16,317 bases of DNA from CAZJKO01 sp964546995 (GTDB lineage Bacteria; Bacillota_I; Bacilli_A; RF39; UBA660), in the NCBI GenBank assembly GCA_964546995.1, contig CAZJKO010000024.1, positions 1 to 16,317 on the forward strand, read 5' to 3'. Below are positions 6,187 to 14,351 of this stretch, piece after piece (the stretch's first letter is position 1; each line of letters starts with the position of its first letter). The position numbers and the translations under genes were made by a program. The notes under the pieces were generated by a model, which was given only the letters and a program-made list of their open reading frames with translations, ran no database searches and was not told where the DNA came from.

Positions 6187-7470
6187 TTAAGAAGAAATAC
6201 TGATATTGTCCACATACACCATAGGACAACCAATAATATCATTAGTATAAATAACTTCATTTGCTAATTCTTGAATGTGTTCTAAAAGTTCGAAAATGTT
6301 TGTCGATAAAAGAAATTCTTTTAAAGAAACCGTTTTCTTTCCCTTTTCTATTCTAGAACCCATCGCTTGAAGAGAAATCGTGCCACTCGTCACATCGATA
6401 CCTGCATGAATACCGTGAACTTCTTCGATGAGGATACCATCACCTACGATCTCCATCAATTGTTTAGAAGAAACTTCGCCTGGCATCAAAGTAAGATTTC
6501 GAAACGAAATGGAACCATACCCATTTCCTGTCGACGTTACTTGATCGATCTTTGCCCGTTTCATATCGTATCCTGTCATCAAGAGAACCCCATCTTTAAT
6601 CAAATCCTTTTGATAAGTAGGAACTCCTTCATCATCGAACAATCGATACCCACATAACTTTTTGTTTCTGACTTGTTCTTGCAAAGTCACTTTAGAAGAG
6701 GCAATCTTTTGCCCGAGCGAAGAGCGAAAAATAGAAGTTTGCTGAATAAACTGGTCGGCTCCAAACGATGGAAGAAAAAACTCTAAAATCGAAGCAATGA
6801 CTTCCCCACTCAAAAGAACTCGATATTTTCCTTTTAAAGGAACTTGATAAGAAAGCCGCATCATTGCCCTTTGACAAAGATCATCGATGAGTAAATCGAG
6901 ATCGAACTGATCCGTAACTTGATAACGATTGACGGAAACAGTCTCCGTATGATCGTTTTCTCTTACTGTAACTTCTGCATAAAAAGAATAATTGCAAGTA
7001 TCTGCTTGAGCGATAAAGCCATGCGTATTTTCGATTTGTCGATGACACTGATTTTCTCGAAAAAAAGTTGTAATCGTTTGTATTAGTGGATATTTCGCTC
7101 GATAAGAATCAAGGTCGAGTAATTTCTTTTTCCAAAAAGAAAAGTCACAAACAGAAGGAGGCAGTGTTTCATCATCAAACGAAAGAGGATCTAAAAAAGA
7201 AACAGGCGCTTCCAAATCGATGAGTTTTGCATTGTTTCGTAGCGTATCTAAGATCGAAGGAAACATCGCTGGTTCGAGTCCTTCGACGTTCATCTGGACA
7301 TATTTTTGATTGATGACAGCTTGAATCGACATACGATCCGTCGAGTTAAGTTCGTAACGAGAAAGCGTATCATTCAGCGTCTCCATCGTTACCTGATCAC
7401 AAAGAAATTGATTGACTTGTACTTCGGAAAGTCCCTGTTCCGTCGCATAATGTAAAAACGCTTGAATCAT
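6187..7470 (-). CDS. pmbA: PmbA/TldE-family protein (non-catalytic partner of TldD)
   Basis: A 427-aa protein of the TldD/PmbA family. In characterised systems TldE (PmbA) and TldD form a heterodimeric cytoplasmic protease that degrades unfolded peptides and matures peptides such as microcins. TldE closes the chamber but has no HEXXH zinc motif, and none is seen here. Family features include the substrate-domain stretch KKLCGYRLFDDEGVPTYQK, DLIKDGVLLMTGYDM, the STGNG loop and the C-terminal GTISLQAMGSRIEKGK with NIFELLEHI and a final DNISISS. Its ATG overlaps the tldD stop (ATGA), so the two are translationally coupled as expected for obligate partners. Length is near that of known members (about 450). 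It is followed by the amidase gene with almost no gap. Confidence 0.92.
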   Translation of the reverse strand: MIQAFLHYATEQGLSEVQVNQFLCDQVTMETLNDTLSRYELNSTDRMSIQAVINQKYVQMNVEGLEPAMFPSILDTLRNNAKLIDLEAPVSFLDPLSFDDETLPPSVCDFSFWKKKLLDLDSYRAKYPLIQTITTFFRENQCHRQIENTHGFIAQADTCNYSFYAEVTVRENDHTETVSVNRYQVTDQFDLDLLIDDLCQRAMMRLSYQVPLKGKYRVLLSGEVIASILEFFLPSFGADQFIQQTSIFRSSLGQKIASSKVTLQEQVRNKKLCGYRLFDDEGVPTYQKDLIKDGVLLMTGYDMKRAKIDQVTSTGNGYGSISFRNLTLMPGEVSSKQLMEIVGDGILIEEVHGIHAGIDVTSGTISLQAMGSRIEKGKKTVSLKEFLLSTNIFELLEHIQELANEVIYTNDIIGCPMVYVDNISISS

Positions 7471-8834
7471 GAGACCAAATCACCTCCTACCGTCATCTTG
7501 GCCACTTTAACACTAGGCATGCCAATACAAACAGGAATTGTTCCACTAACAGAACCACAGTAACCTGTTTTGATGTCCAAATCGTCCCCGACCATTTCAA
7601 TGTTGTAAAGAACATCTTTGATATTGCCAATCAAACTAACCCCTCGTACGTATTCTGCTAACTTTCCATGACGAATCATCCTCGCACAAGATACCCCAAA
7701 ATTAAAGTCCCCTGTCGAAGGAATCACTTGTCCACCAGGCATCGAAATGCAGTATAATCCATAATCGACGCTCTCGATCATCGAAGAAAGTGACGACGTT
7801 CCTTTCGCCAAATACGTATTGTTCATTCTAGACGTTGGCGCATAGTGGAACGATTCCCTCCTAGCACATCCATTTCTAGAACAATGCATCTTTCCTTCGC
7901 TTTCGAAATCGACCAAATAATTCGTTAAAACACCGTTTTCGATTAGGACATTTTTCCGTGTTACACAGCCTTCGTCATCGAACTTAGTCGTTCCAAAAGC
8001 TCCATCGATCGTTCCATCATCGATCAATGTGACAAGAGGACTAGCGACCATTTCACCCAATCGATCTGATAGAACACTTAGATGATCTTTAGCAAGGGTC
8101 GCTTCCACGGCATGTCCTGCTGCTTCGTGAAACAAAACACCCCCAAAGCCATTAGCAATAACCACACTCATCACCCCGCCTGGCGAAGAGGTTGCATGCA
8201 AGTTACAACAAGCAAGCTCTACTGCTCGATCGAGCAAAGAAAATAACTTTGCTTCATCTTGTAAATCGATTTCCCGCTCTCCAATCGTTTCCATAAAAGA
8301 AGCACTTTTCATCTCATCTTTCACATAAATCGTCATGGTAAGCCGTTCAATATATCGATTCTCTTCGACATGTGTACCGAGACTAGATGCAATATGAACC
8401 TTTTGTTTCCTCGTATAAAAATGAAACGCCACTTGATAGACAAAACGATTGGTCCGTGCTCTACGATCGAGTTTCATAAGAAGCGTTTTTATAAAGGCAT
8501 CCCTTCGCTTAGGAATAGACACATCTTCTTTTTGAAGAGGAGAAAGCTCTCGACAATGCACAACTTGCTCGGAATCAAAAATACGTGCTAACTTTTGCAT
8601 AGACGAAAAAAGAACAGATTTCAAACAACCAGGAACACTAGCGTAAAAAGTATCGTTTTCTTTTTGAAGACGAAGACCACATCCTTTGGTATAACGACTA
8701 TCGACGTCTTTCATTTGACAATCGAAAAAACGTATCGACCGTTCCTCTTTTTCCTCCATAAAAACTTCTGAATAAGTAGCCCCTGTTTTCAACCCCTCAT
8801 CCAATAACGCTTCAAGATCTCTTTTTTCTAACAT
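7467..8834 (-). CDS. tldD: TldD-family zinc metalloprotease
   Basis: A 455-aa catalytic subunit of the TldD/TldE protease. The metal motif HEAAGH is at residues 236-241 (GGVLFHEAAGHAVEA). The third ligand region near the C-terminus is recognisable as NFGVSCARM. Other family marks are ASPLVTLIDDGTIDGAFGTTKFDDEGC, the RRESFHYAPTSRMNNTYL region and IGNIKDVLYNIEMVGDD. The N-terminal domain (about 1-200) forms the dimer wall. The start has a near-perfect AAGGAGGA 5-6 nt upstream. It is coupled by a 4-nt overlap to pmbA. The natural substrate is unknown. No RiPP precursor or DNA-gyrase toxin gene is visible in the window, so a housekeeping peptide-degradation role is the default. Confidence 0.95.
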   Translation of the reverse strand: MLEKRDLEALLDEGLKTGATYSEVFMEEKEERSIRFFDCQMKDVDSRYTKGCGLRLQKENDTFYASVPGCLKSVLFSSMQKLARIFDSEQVVHCRELSPLQKEDVSIPKRRDAFIKTLLMKLDRRARTNRFVYQVAFHFYTRKQKVHIASSLGTHVEENRYIERLTMTIYVKDEMKSASFMETIGEREIDLQDEAKLFSLLDRAVELACCNLHATSSPGGVMSVVIANGFGGVLFHEAAGHAVEATLAKDHLSVLSDRLGEMVASPLVTLIDDGTIDGAFGTTKFDDEGCVTRKNVLIENGVLTNYLVDFESEGKMHCSRNGCARRESFHYAPTSRMNNTYLAKGTSSLSSMIESVDYGLYCISMPGGQVIPSTGDFNFGVSCARMIRHGKLAEYVRGVSLIGNIKDVLYNIEMVGDDLDIKTGYCGSVSGTIPVCIGMPSVKVAKMTVGGDLVS

Positions 8835-8843
8835 AAGTCCTCC

Positions 8844-9596
8844 TTATAGAAAAATGGTAACAAGCAACAAAAGAATTCCACTAACAATACCGCTCCATAT
8901 CATCTTCTTCGATGTACTGTGAATCATTTTTGGTAATAACTCGAATAGACAAATGTAAAGAAGCATTCCCACCGTAATCGAAAGAAGACAACCATTGGCA
9001 AACGAAGAAAGAAAAGCACCGTGACAGAAATAGAGAAGAAGTCCTCCTACAAAAGTCGAAAGAGAAACCCAAAACAAAATAAAGAGGGTCTTCTTTTTAC
9101 TCCCATTTGCTTCATAAAAAGTAGATGTAATGATCATACCTAAAGGAATATTATGTAAACCAACACCAAGCAAAAGGAAAAAAGAAGAAGTGAAAGATGC
9201 TGTGATGCTACTGTAGATTGCCATTCCTTCTAAAATGTTGTGAATGACAAGAGCAATACTCGATACTAGTCCAATATGAGCAAAATTTCGCCTATCATCT
9301 TCGGAAGTCGTCAAATCATCCTCGTGGTCTGGAATAAAATGATCAAGTATTTTTAGAAGAAGAAAACCTAAAACAGCAAAAAGAGCAAGAAAAACCAAAG
9401 CTTGTCCCTTTCCAAAAGTCTCATAAGCTTCTGGTATAAGATCCGTAATCATAATCATCATCATAACCGAAAAAGCAAACGAAATCGAAAACGTCATAAA
9501 CTTCTCACTATTTCGAGAGATAAATACAACAAAAGCGCCTAGGAACAAAAACATTCCTAACGCTAATGTAAAAAGAAGCCCAAATAATTCACTCAT
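8844..9596 (-). CDS. ZIP-family divalent metal transporter
   Basis: A 250-aa inner-membrane transporter with about eight hydrophobic segments, expected to import zinc or a related divalent cation. The start is set at the ATG at 9594-9596 (MSELFGLLFT) with AGGATG about 10 nt upstream. The longer frame would run into uppP and lacks a site. The metal-site helices are visible: TM4 has His119-Asn120 and Glu123 (IHNILEGMA) and TM5 has His148-Asn149 (LHNIPLGM). A His/Asp-rich cytoplasmic loop (PDHEDDLTTSEDD, 89-101) is typical. In TM5 the Glu common in HNxxEG is Leu, which may change the binuclear site. Its gene lies between uppP and tldD. Supplying zinc to TldD or the amidase is an attractive but unproven link. 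Confidence 0.88.
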   Translation of the reverse strand: MSELFGLLFTLALGMFLFLGAFVVFISRNSEKFMTFSISFAFSVMMMIMITDLIPEAYETFGKGQALVFLALFAVLGFLLLKILDHFIPDHEDDLTTSEDDRRNFAHIGLVSSIALVIHNILEGMAIYSSITASFTSSFFLLLGVGLHNIPLGMIITSTFYEANGSKKKTLFILFWVSLSTFVGGLLLYFCHGAFLSSFANGCLLSITVGMLLYICLFELLPKMIHSTSKKMIWSGIVSGILLLLVTIFL

Positions 9597-9607
9597 AAAA
9601 ACACATC

Positions 9608-10423
9608 CTATCGTATAAGTACCCAAGTAATGACAATTACTGCTAAGATAATACGATACCACATAAATACCTTAAAGTCATGCTTTTTCAAATATTTTAA
9701 CAAAAAGCCAATACAAAGAAGTCCAATCAAGAAAGAAGATACAATTCCCAAAAGGAAAATAGCAAGATGAGAAAGAATCAAATCGATTGTCCCCTTCTTC
9801 AAAAGTTGTAACACCACAGCACCAAGAACAACAGGTGCCGACAAATAGAAGGAAAACTTCGCAGCATCTTCACGATTTAACTGTAATGTTCTTCCTGCCG
9901 CAATCGTCGTCCCACTTCTAGAAAATCCTGGAATCAAAGCAAAAATTTGACTACAACCAATGAGAAGAGCATCCCTAGCACGCATCTTCGATAAATCTTT
10001 GGAAGAATGAGAAAACCGATCACAAAGATAGATGATAATTCCCATAATAGCAAGAGCACAAGCAATTAATATATAATTACTACGGATAGCATCTTCGATC
10101 ACATCTTCAAACAAAACCCCAACGATAGCAGCAGGAATCGTCGCAATCACAAGGTACCAAAGTAGTTTTCCTTTCTCATCCTTCATCCCTTTTGTAAGAC
10201 CACGAATGAGCATATCCCAAAAATCGTTAAAAAAGAAAACCAAAATAGCAAACAAAGTACCAAGATGAAGAGCCAAATCAAAAGCAAGCGCTACATTTGC
10301 TTCCATTGATACCCCAATCCCAAAAACATCACGGAAAATAATTAAATGAGCACTCGATGAAATCGGTAAAAACTCACTAATTCCCTGAATGATTCCTAAA
10401 ATAATAGTCTCGATCCATTCCAT
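9608..10423 (-). CDS. uppP: Undecaprenyl-diphosphatase UppP (BacA)
   Basis: A 271-aa integral membrane phosphatase that converts undecaprenyl diphosphate to undecaprenyl phosphate, recycling the lipid carrier for peptidoglycan and teichoic acid synthesis. Loss usually raises bacitracin sensitivity. Signature motifs are present: the Q/ExxxE motif Gln13-Glu17 (IIQGISEFLPISSSAHL) and PGFSRSGTT at about 165-173 with the catalytic Arg169. I start at the ATG at 10421-10423 (MEWIETI). The ATG at 10432 is only 1-2 nt from AGGAG and overlaps the previous stop, while the inner ATG is 9 nt from it. It is directly coupled to the upstream DUF368 gene, whose stop overlaps the ribosome site region. Confidence 0.95.
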   Translation of the reverse strand: MEWIETIILGIIQGISEFLPISSSAHLIIFRDVFGIGVSMEANVALAFDLALHLGTLFAILVFFFNDFWDMLIRGLTKGMKDEKGKLLWYLVIATIPAAIVGVLFEDVIEDAIRSNYILIACALAIMGIIIYLCDRFSHSSKDLSKMRARDALLIGCSQIFALIPGFSRSGTTIAAGRTLQLNREDAAKFSFYLSAPVVLGAVVLQLLKKGTIDLILSHLAIFLLGIVSSFLIGLLCIGFLLKYLKKHDFKVFMWYRIILAVIVITWVLIR

Positions 10424-10424
10424 A

Positions 10425-11264
10425 CTATTCATCTCCTAATCGGTACGAAACAAAAGCACCTACCATAAACAAAAGAATACCCAAAATAATCTGCCAAACA
10501 TCGAATGATGTTCCAAGTAATGGTTTTACAATCGTCAAAATCGAAGCAAGAACAAATCCCAAAATTCCATAATACGTCTTTGCTTCAAACTTCTTTAATA
10601 AGAATTCAATTAATTTAGCAATGAGAACAATACCAACGACAACACCAATACCAAACGGAATCAAAATAAGAACATTAGAAAAAATATTTTGAAATTTGGT
10701 AAGATTGCTAATCGTATCGATAATCGGTTGATAGAAACCAAGTAACATCAACACAAACGATCCACTAATACCAGGAATAACCATCGTACAAGAAGTAATC
10801 ATTCCAATAAAGAATAGCAAAGAATAGTCGAAAACTCCTAAATGACTAAGAGAAACATTCCCCCCTCCGCTCTTTAAGAAAGCAAAGATCATCACGATAA
10901 GAAAAGTAACAAAGAAAATAATACCATCGCTCATCGTCTTCTTATCCTCTTTAACTTTTTTATATAGAAGGGGAATTCCCCCTAAAATAAGCCCAACAAA
11001 GAACAAAGTTGTAGGAACCGGAAAATGATTGAGTGAATAACTAATCACGTTACTTAAAAGTAAAATGGATAACAAAGCCCCTATGCCAATAGGAATAATA
11101 AATTGTAAATTCTTCTTAAAATTCGTAAAAAAATGACTAATTGTTCCAATCAATTCTTCATAAATTCCAAGCGTAATCGCAAGGGTTCCTCCACTAACAC
11201 CGGGAATAATATTAGCAATACCAATAATAAAACCTTTAATGATTAAAACAAATGTATCTTTCAT
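10425..11264 (-). CDS. popT: DUF368 polyprenyl-phosphate transporter (PopT type)
   Basis: A 279-aa polytopic membrane protein of the DUF368 family. Members were shown to be undecaprenyl phosphate transporters that return the carrier lipid to the inner leaflet (PopT), alongside DedA-family UptA. The duplicated signature is visible: IPGVSGGT at about 20-27 and IPGISGSF at about 163-170, which are the re-entrant repeats of the family. AGAGGTG precedes the ATG by about 6 nt. An extended -10 promoter lies just upstream, making this the first gene of the operon. The immediate partner uppP acts on the preceding step of the same cycle, which strongly supports the assignment. The direct experimental role in this organism is inferred. 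Confidence 0.9.
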   Translation of the reverse strand: MKDTFVLIIKGFIIGIANIIPGVSGGTLAITLGIYEELIGTISHFFTNFKKNLQFIIPIGIGALLSILLLSNVISYSLNHFPVPTTLFFVGLILGGIPLLYKKVKEDKKTMSDGIIFFVTFLIVMIFAFLKSGGGNVSLSHLGVFDYSLLFFIGMITSCTMVIPGISGSFVLMLLGFYQPIIDTISNLTKFQNIFSNVLILIPFGIGVVVGIVLIAKLIEFLLKKFEAKTYYGILGFVLASILTIVKPLLGTSFDVWQIILGILLFMVGAFVSYRLGDE

Positions 11265-11294
11265 ATTAACACCTCTCTTACCATAACTAAAAGT

Positions 11295-11303
11295 ATTATA
11301 TCA
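11295..11303 (-). promoter_or_regulatory. Extended -10 promoter of the popT-uppP operon
   Basis: TGATATAAT on the minus strand is a full extended -10 with TATAAT at 11295-11300. No clear -35 is seen at 17 nt, which is usual for TGn promoters. The predicted start near 11288 leaves a leader of about 24 nt before popT. Confidence 0.65.
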
Positions 11304-11315
11304 TGATTTATTGAC

Positions 11316-11341
11316 GAAAAAAAGAAGAAACACATCTTCTT
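11316..11341 (-). terminator. Intrinsic terminator of the toxin-antitoxin module
   Basis: AAGAAG (11322-11327) and CTTCTT (11336-11341) form a 6-bp stem with an 8-nt loop. On the minus strand it runs straight into TTTTT. A longer, weaker pairing of GTGTCTC (11361-11367) with GAAACAC (11327-11333) overlaps it. It lies about 60 nt after the toxin reading frame and before the popT promoter. Confidence 0.55.
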
Positions 11342-11398
11342 GACAAAAAGAAAAGAATGAGTGTCTCCATTAGATAATTATTTTCCTATAATATAAAA

Positions 11399-11709
11399 TT
11401 ATGATTCAAATATCTTACTAACATCAATTCTTTGATATAAAACTCTGACAATGGTTATTACTTTATCATGCTCATTAATCGTATAAAAGATAAGAAAATG
11501 TTTCACCCTAAAACTTCTGTATTCATTTTTTAAAAACGGAACTTGCCGATAGATAGGCCATCCGTAAGGAAATTCCACAATTTTATCAATACTATCTATA
11601 AATAAATCTCAAAGTTTTCTAGAAGCAGTAACATTTTTTAAATGATTAGAAATATAACAAATAATACCATATCCTTTTTCGCAATGGATAAAAATTCTAA
11701 TTGATACAT
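11399..11709 (-). pseudogene. Decayed RelE/ParE-family toxin
   Basis: Translating past two lesions gives one continuous roughly 100-residue RelE/ParE-superfamily toxin. The first frame reads MYQLEFLSIAKKDM from the ATG at 11707-11709. A frameshift near 11665-11675 then moves to a second frame reading CYISNHLKNVTASRKL. A TGA stop follows at 11609-11611, and the same frame continues as DLFIDSIDKIVEFPYGWPIY...YRSFRVKHFLIFYTI...VRVLYQR to a TAA at 11399-11401. The order of N-terminal strand, helices, and the core beta strands with the conserved Arg/Tyr ending (IVRVLYQR) is that of the family, which cleaves ribosome-bound mRNA or poisons gyrase. It sits 14 nt after the antitoxin stop, the expected layout. 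Two independent lesions argue for a dead toxin, although sequencing error in one cannot be excluded. Confidence 0.75.
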
Positions 11710-11723
11710 AATTACAATATGAA

Positions 11724-11999
11724 TTATCCTATAATATCATTCATACTTTTCAAAACTTCCTCTTTCGTGTATCGTTTTGTAGTTGTATTCATTTCTTGCT
11801 CTGCCTCTTTTAATTTATGATAAATCATTTCGTCAAAATGATCCGAACGCACTTCAAACGGTAATTTTTGTTCTCTTAACACGGCTTTAATAAACATATT
11901 CACAGCAGTTGAAACATTCATTCCAACACTATTACAAAATTGTTCAAACCCTTTTTTATCATTAGCATCTACACGAACATTTAAAGTTAAAGATCCCAT
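11724..11999 (-). CDS. RelB/DinJ-family antitoxin
   Basis: A 91-aa ribbon-helix-helix antitoxin. The start is the ATG at 11997-11999 (MGSLTLNVRVDANDKKGFEQFC), with AGAGGG about 6 nt upstream. The longer frame starting at 12053 would begin upstream of the predicted transcription start (near 12015) and is rejected. The N-terminal TLNVRVDANDK strand and VGMNVSTAVNMFIKAVLREQKLPFEV helix match the RelB/DinJ DNA-binding domain. The C-terminal half (KLKEAEQEMNTTTKRYTKEEVL) would wrap the toxin. Antitoxins of this family repress their own operon. Imperfect arms ATACAAT (12071-12077) and ATTGTGT (12088-12094) upstream are a possible operator. The partner toxin downstream is broken, so the gene may persist as an orphan antitoxin. 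Confidence 0.85.
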   Translation of the reverse strand: MGSLTLNVRVDANDKKGFEQFCNSVGMNVSTAVNMFIKAVLREQKLPFEVRSDHFDEMIYHKLKEAEQEMNTTTKRYTKEEVLKSMNDIIG

Positions 12000-12021
12000 A
12001 TTATCCCTCTTTTCAATGATT

Positions 12022-12050
12022 ATTATAAAGATTTTACACAGTAATGTCAA
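12022..12050 (-). promoter_or_regulatory. Perfect consensus SigA promoter of the toxin-antitoxin module
   Basis: TTGACA (12045-12050), a 17-nt spacer and TATAAT (12022-12027) on the minus strand match the consensus exactly. The predicted start near 12015 is 15-20 nt before the antitoxin ATG. Confidence 0.85.
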
Positions 12051-12127
12051 CACACCTTGTTACATCATTGATACAATGTATATTACTATTGTGTACAGAA
12101 TCGAACAAAGATAGTCAAAATAAATCC

Positions 12128-12154
12128 AATTTCAAAATTTTTTAAAATGAAATT
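12128..12154. repeat. AT-rich inverted repeat after ftsW
   Basis: AATTTCA (12128-12134) and TGAAATT (12148-12154) form a 7-bp stem with an AT-rich loop about 20 nt downstream of the ftsW stop. There is no continuous T-run on the minus strand, so terminator function is uncertain. Confidence 0.25.
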
Positions 12155-12175
12155 CAATGAAAGAGAAATAGTGTT

Positions 12176-13264
12176 CTAACTTTCTCCTCTCGAAATATTT
12201 AGTAAAACTCCAATAGAAACAAGCGTAATCAACAAACTACTGCCACCGTAACTAAGAAAAGGAAGGGTAACACCCGTAACCGGAATCAATCCCACAACAA
12301 CCATCAAATTCATCAAGGTTTGAAAAAGAATTTGAAAGACCATCCCAAACGCCAAATATTTCGAAAATAAATTGTTCGCATTTAAGGCAATTTTGATTCC
12401 TCGATAAAGAAGCAACACAAATAAAGAACTGACGATCAATACACCCAAACACCCAAATTCTTCACTGATAATTGAAAAAATAAAATCCGTCTGTGGTTCT
12501 GGTAAATAGAAGTGTTTTTGCCGCGAATTCAAAAAGCCCATCCCCAAAAGTCCACCTGGTCCAATAGCATAAAGAGACTGAATAATCTGAAACCCCGTTC
12601 CCAAAGGATCTCGCCACGGATCGATGAAAGAAGTAATACGATCCATTCGATATGGAGCAATTAAAATCAAAACGACGACCCCCAAAACGCCAATGACTCC
12701 ACCAATATAGAAAAACTTCATATTGACGCCAGCAATAAATAAAAGAGCCACAATACTAATGACAATAACCATACCTGTCCCAAGATCAGGTTGCAACATA
12801 ATTAGACCAAAAAACAAAAATAAAACCAGCAAAATAGGAAGAACACCCTTTTTAAAATTGCCAATCAAACGCTCATTATCCGCCAAATATTTACTAGCAA
12901 AAATAATGAGACCAAGCTTTGCAAATTCCGAAGGTTGAATTCCAAACGAACCAATTCCAAACCAACTTCTACTTCCATTTCGAACACTACCAACGCCTGG
13001 AATTAAGACCAAAATCAAAAGGAAAAGACAAGCTGCCAATATCAGTCCTGTCTTTTTATGATAATACTTATAATCTATCTTCGATACAATAACCATGAGT
13101 ACTATTCCAACTGCGATAAATAATGATTGCTGTTTCACATACTTAAAGGCATCGTGAAACTTGTATTCTGCCCAAATGCTAGAAGCCGAATAAATCATTA
13201 CAAGTCCAAATAATATTAAAACAATTACGGTGATAAAAAGAACGAGATCAAATTTCTTTTTCAT
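12176..13264 (-). CDS. ftsW: FtsW/RodA/SpoVE-family peptidoglycan glycosyltransferase
   Basis: A 362-aa SEDS-family polytopic protein with about ten membrane segments, which polymerises lipid II into glycan strands together with a class B PBP. Recognisable motifs are the N-terminal MIYSASS, the large loop WFGIGSFGIQPSEFAKLGLI, MLQPDLGTGMV with the catalytic-loop Asp, a periplasmic RMDRITSFIDPWRDPLGTGFQIIQSLYAIGPGG stretch, LPEPQTDFIFSIISEEFG and the C-terminal VTGVTLPFLSYGGSS. All are intact. The 20-nt gap after mraY and its position behind a PBP gene support ftsW/spoVE rather than rodA. Its cognate PBP is probably the interrupted one at 14352. murD, which often sits between mraY and ftsW, is absent here. 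Confidence 0.93.
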   Translation of the reverse strand: MKKKFDLVLFITVIVLILFGLVMIYSASSIWAEYKFHDAFKYVKQQSLFIAVGIVLMVIVSKIDYKYYHKKTGLILAACLFLLILVLIPGVGSVRNGSRSWFGIGSFGIQPSEFAKLGLIIFASKYLADNERLIGNFKKGVLPILLVLFLFFGLIMLQPDLGTGMVIVISIVALLFIAGVNMKFFYIGGVIGVLGVVVLILIAPYRMDRITSFIDPWRDPLGTGFQIIQSLYAIGPGGLLGMGFLNSRQKHFYLPEPQTDFIFSIISEEFGCLGVLIVSSLFVLLLYRGIKIALNANNLFSKYLAFGMVFQILFQTLMNLMVVVGLIPVTGVTLPFLSYGGSSLLITLVSIGVLLNISRGES

Positions 13265-13284
13265 AGTTTCACCTTTATTCTATT

Positions 13285-14265
13285 TTATAACCAAACACCG
13301 AATAATATACCACCCATCGTCAAGATGAGTCCAACAACCCAAAAGAGTTTGACAATATCGGTCTCACTCCATCCTAGTTTTTCAAAATGATGATGAAGTG
13401 GTGACATTAAGAAAAGCTTCTTATGGAACACTTTAATCCAAAATACTTGTAAAATAACACTAAGAGTTTCAATCACAAATACCCCAGCGACGACGAGCAA
13501 AGTAAGTTCCCGATGCGTCAAAATAGCAATCGATGCCATGACCCCACCGAGCGAAAGACTTCCGGTATCGCCCATAAATACTTTAGCAGGATGCGTATTG
13601 TAGACCAAAAAGCCAAGCAAACTTCCAGTCAGAATGAACGTAAACATTCCCATATCTTCAAATCCAACCATAAAAGAAATCATGCTAAACGCAATAAAGG
13701 CAATGGCCGATAATCCTCCCGCAAGACCATCGAGTCCATCGGTCAAATTCACCGCATTACTACTTCCAACCAAAACGAACAAGATAAAAAGTCCATAGAG
13801 CCATCCCATCTCCACATGAATACCGAGCGTTCCGACAATCCACGATGTCTCTCCTCCATTTTTCATGTACACATAGAAGAAGACGATCGCAATGATCAAT
13901 TGACCAAACAACTTCTGATAAGTGGTAAGCCCTTCGTTGTTTTTCTTCTTGATACTGAGGTAATCGTCCAAAAAGCCAATCAAAGCATACGCTACAAAAA
14001 CAAAGAGGACAATTCCCAAATTATTCGTAAACGGAATCTTCTTCGTCAAAACCAAAAACAACGTAATGAAAACCGTCGGCAAAATAAAGATAAGTCCCCC
14101 CATCGTCGGAGTTCCCTCTTTCTTTCGATGACTTTCTCCGACAAAAATGCTAATTCTTTGCCCAATGTGCATCTTCTTTAACAGAGGAATCAACACAAGT
14201 CCCAAAAAGACACTTGCTAAAAACCCAATCAAAACACAGAAAATTGCTTTGGTTAATAGTAACAT
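13285..14265 (-). CDS. mraY: Phospho-N-acetylmuramoyl-pentapeptide-transferase MraY
   Basis: A 326-aa integral membrane enzyme that transfers phospho-MurNAc-pentapeptide from UDP to undecaprenyl phosphate, making lipid I. Signature residues are all visible: Asp100-Asp101 in GFLDDYL, the NLTDGLDGLAGG loop with Asp176 and Asp179, FMGDTGSLSLGG (about 230-241) and the SPLHHHFEKLGW histidine motif at about 288-299. AAGGAGTGG precedes the ATG by about 7 nt. It lies 86 nt downstream of the PBP stop and 20 nt upstream of ftsW, the familiar dcw order. A weak AT-rich -10-like element in the gap could give it a separate promoter, which would matter because the upstream PBP gene is interrupted. Confidence 0.97.
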   Translation of the reverse strand: MLLLTKAIFCVLIGFLASVFLGLVLIPLLKKMHIGQRISIFVGESHRKKEGTPTMGGLIFILPTVFITLFLVLTKKIPFTNNLGIVLFVFVAYALIGFLDDYLSIKKKNNEGLTTYQKLFGQLIIAIVFFYVYMKNGGETSWIVGTLGIHVEMGWLYGLFILFVLVGSSNAVNLTDGLDGLAGGLSAIAFIAFSMISFMVGFEDMGMFTFILTGSLLGFLVYNTHPAKVFMGDTGSLSLGGVMASIAILTHRELTLLVVAGVFVIETLSVILQVFWIKVFHKKLFLMSPLHHHFEKLGWSETDIVKLFWVVGLILTMGGILFGVWL

Positions 14266-14351
14266 AATGAATCCACTCCTTGTTCTATCTCGAAATAGTA
14301 TATCATAATTGTAATCACTTTAGGGGAAAAAGTAAAGAGTTAGACAAAACT

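Noticed and set aside
13816..14181. A 121-codon plus-strand open frame opposite mraY
   Set aside because: It is antisense to a clearly conserved mraY frame, and its composition is that of a shadow translation.
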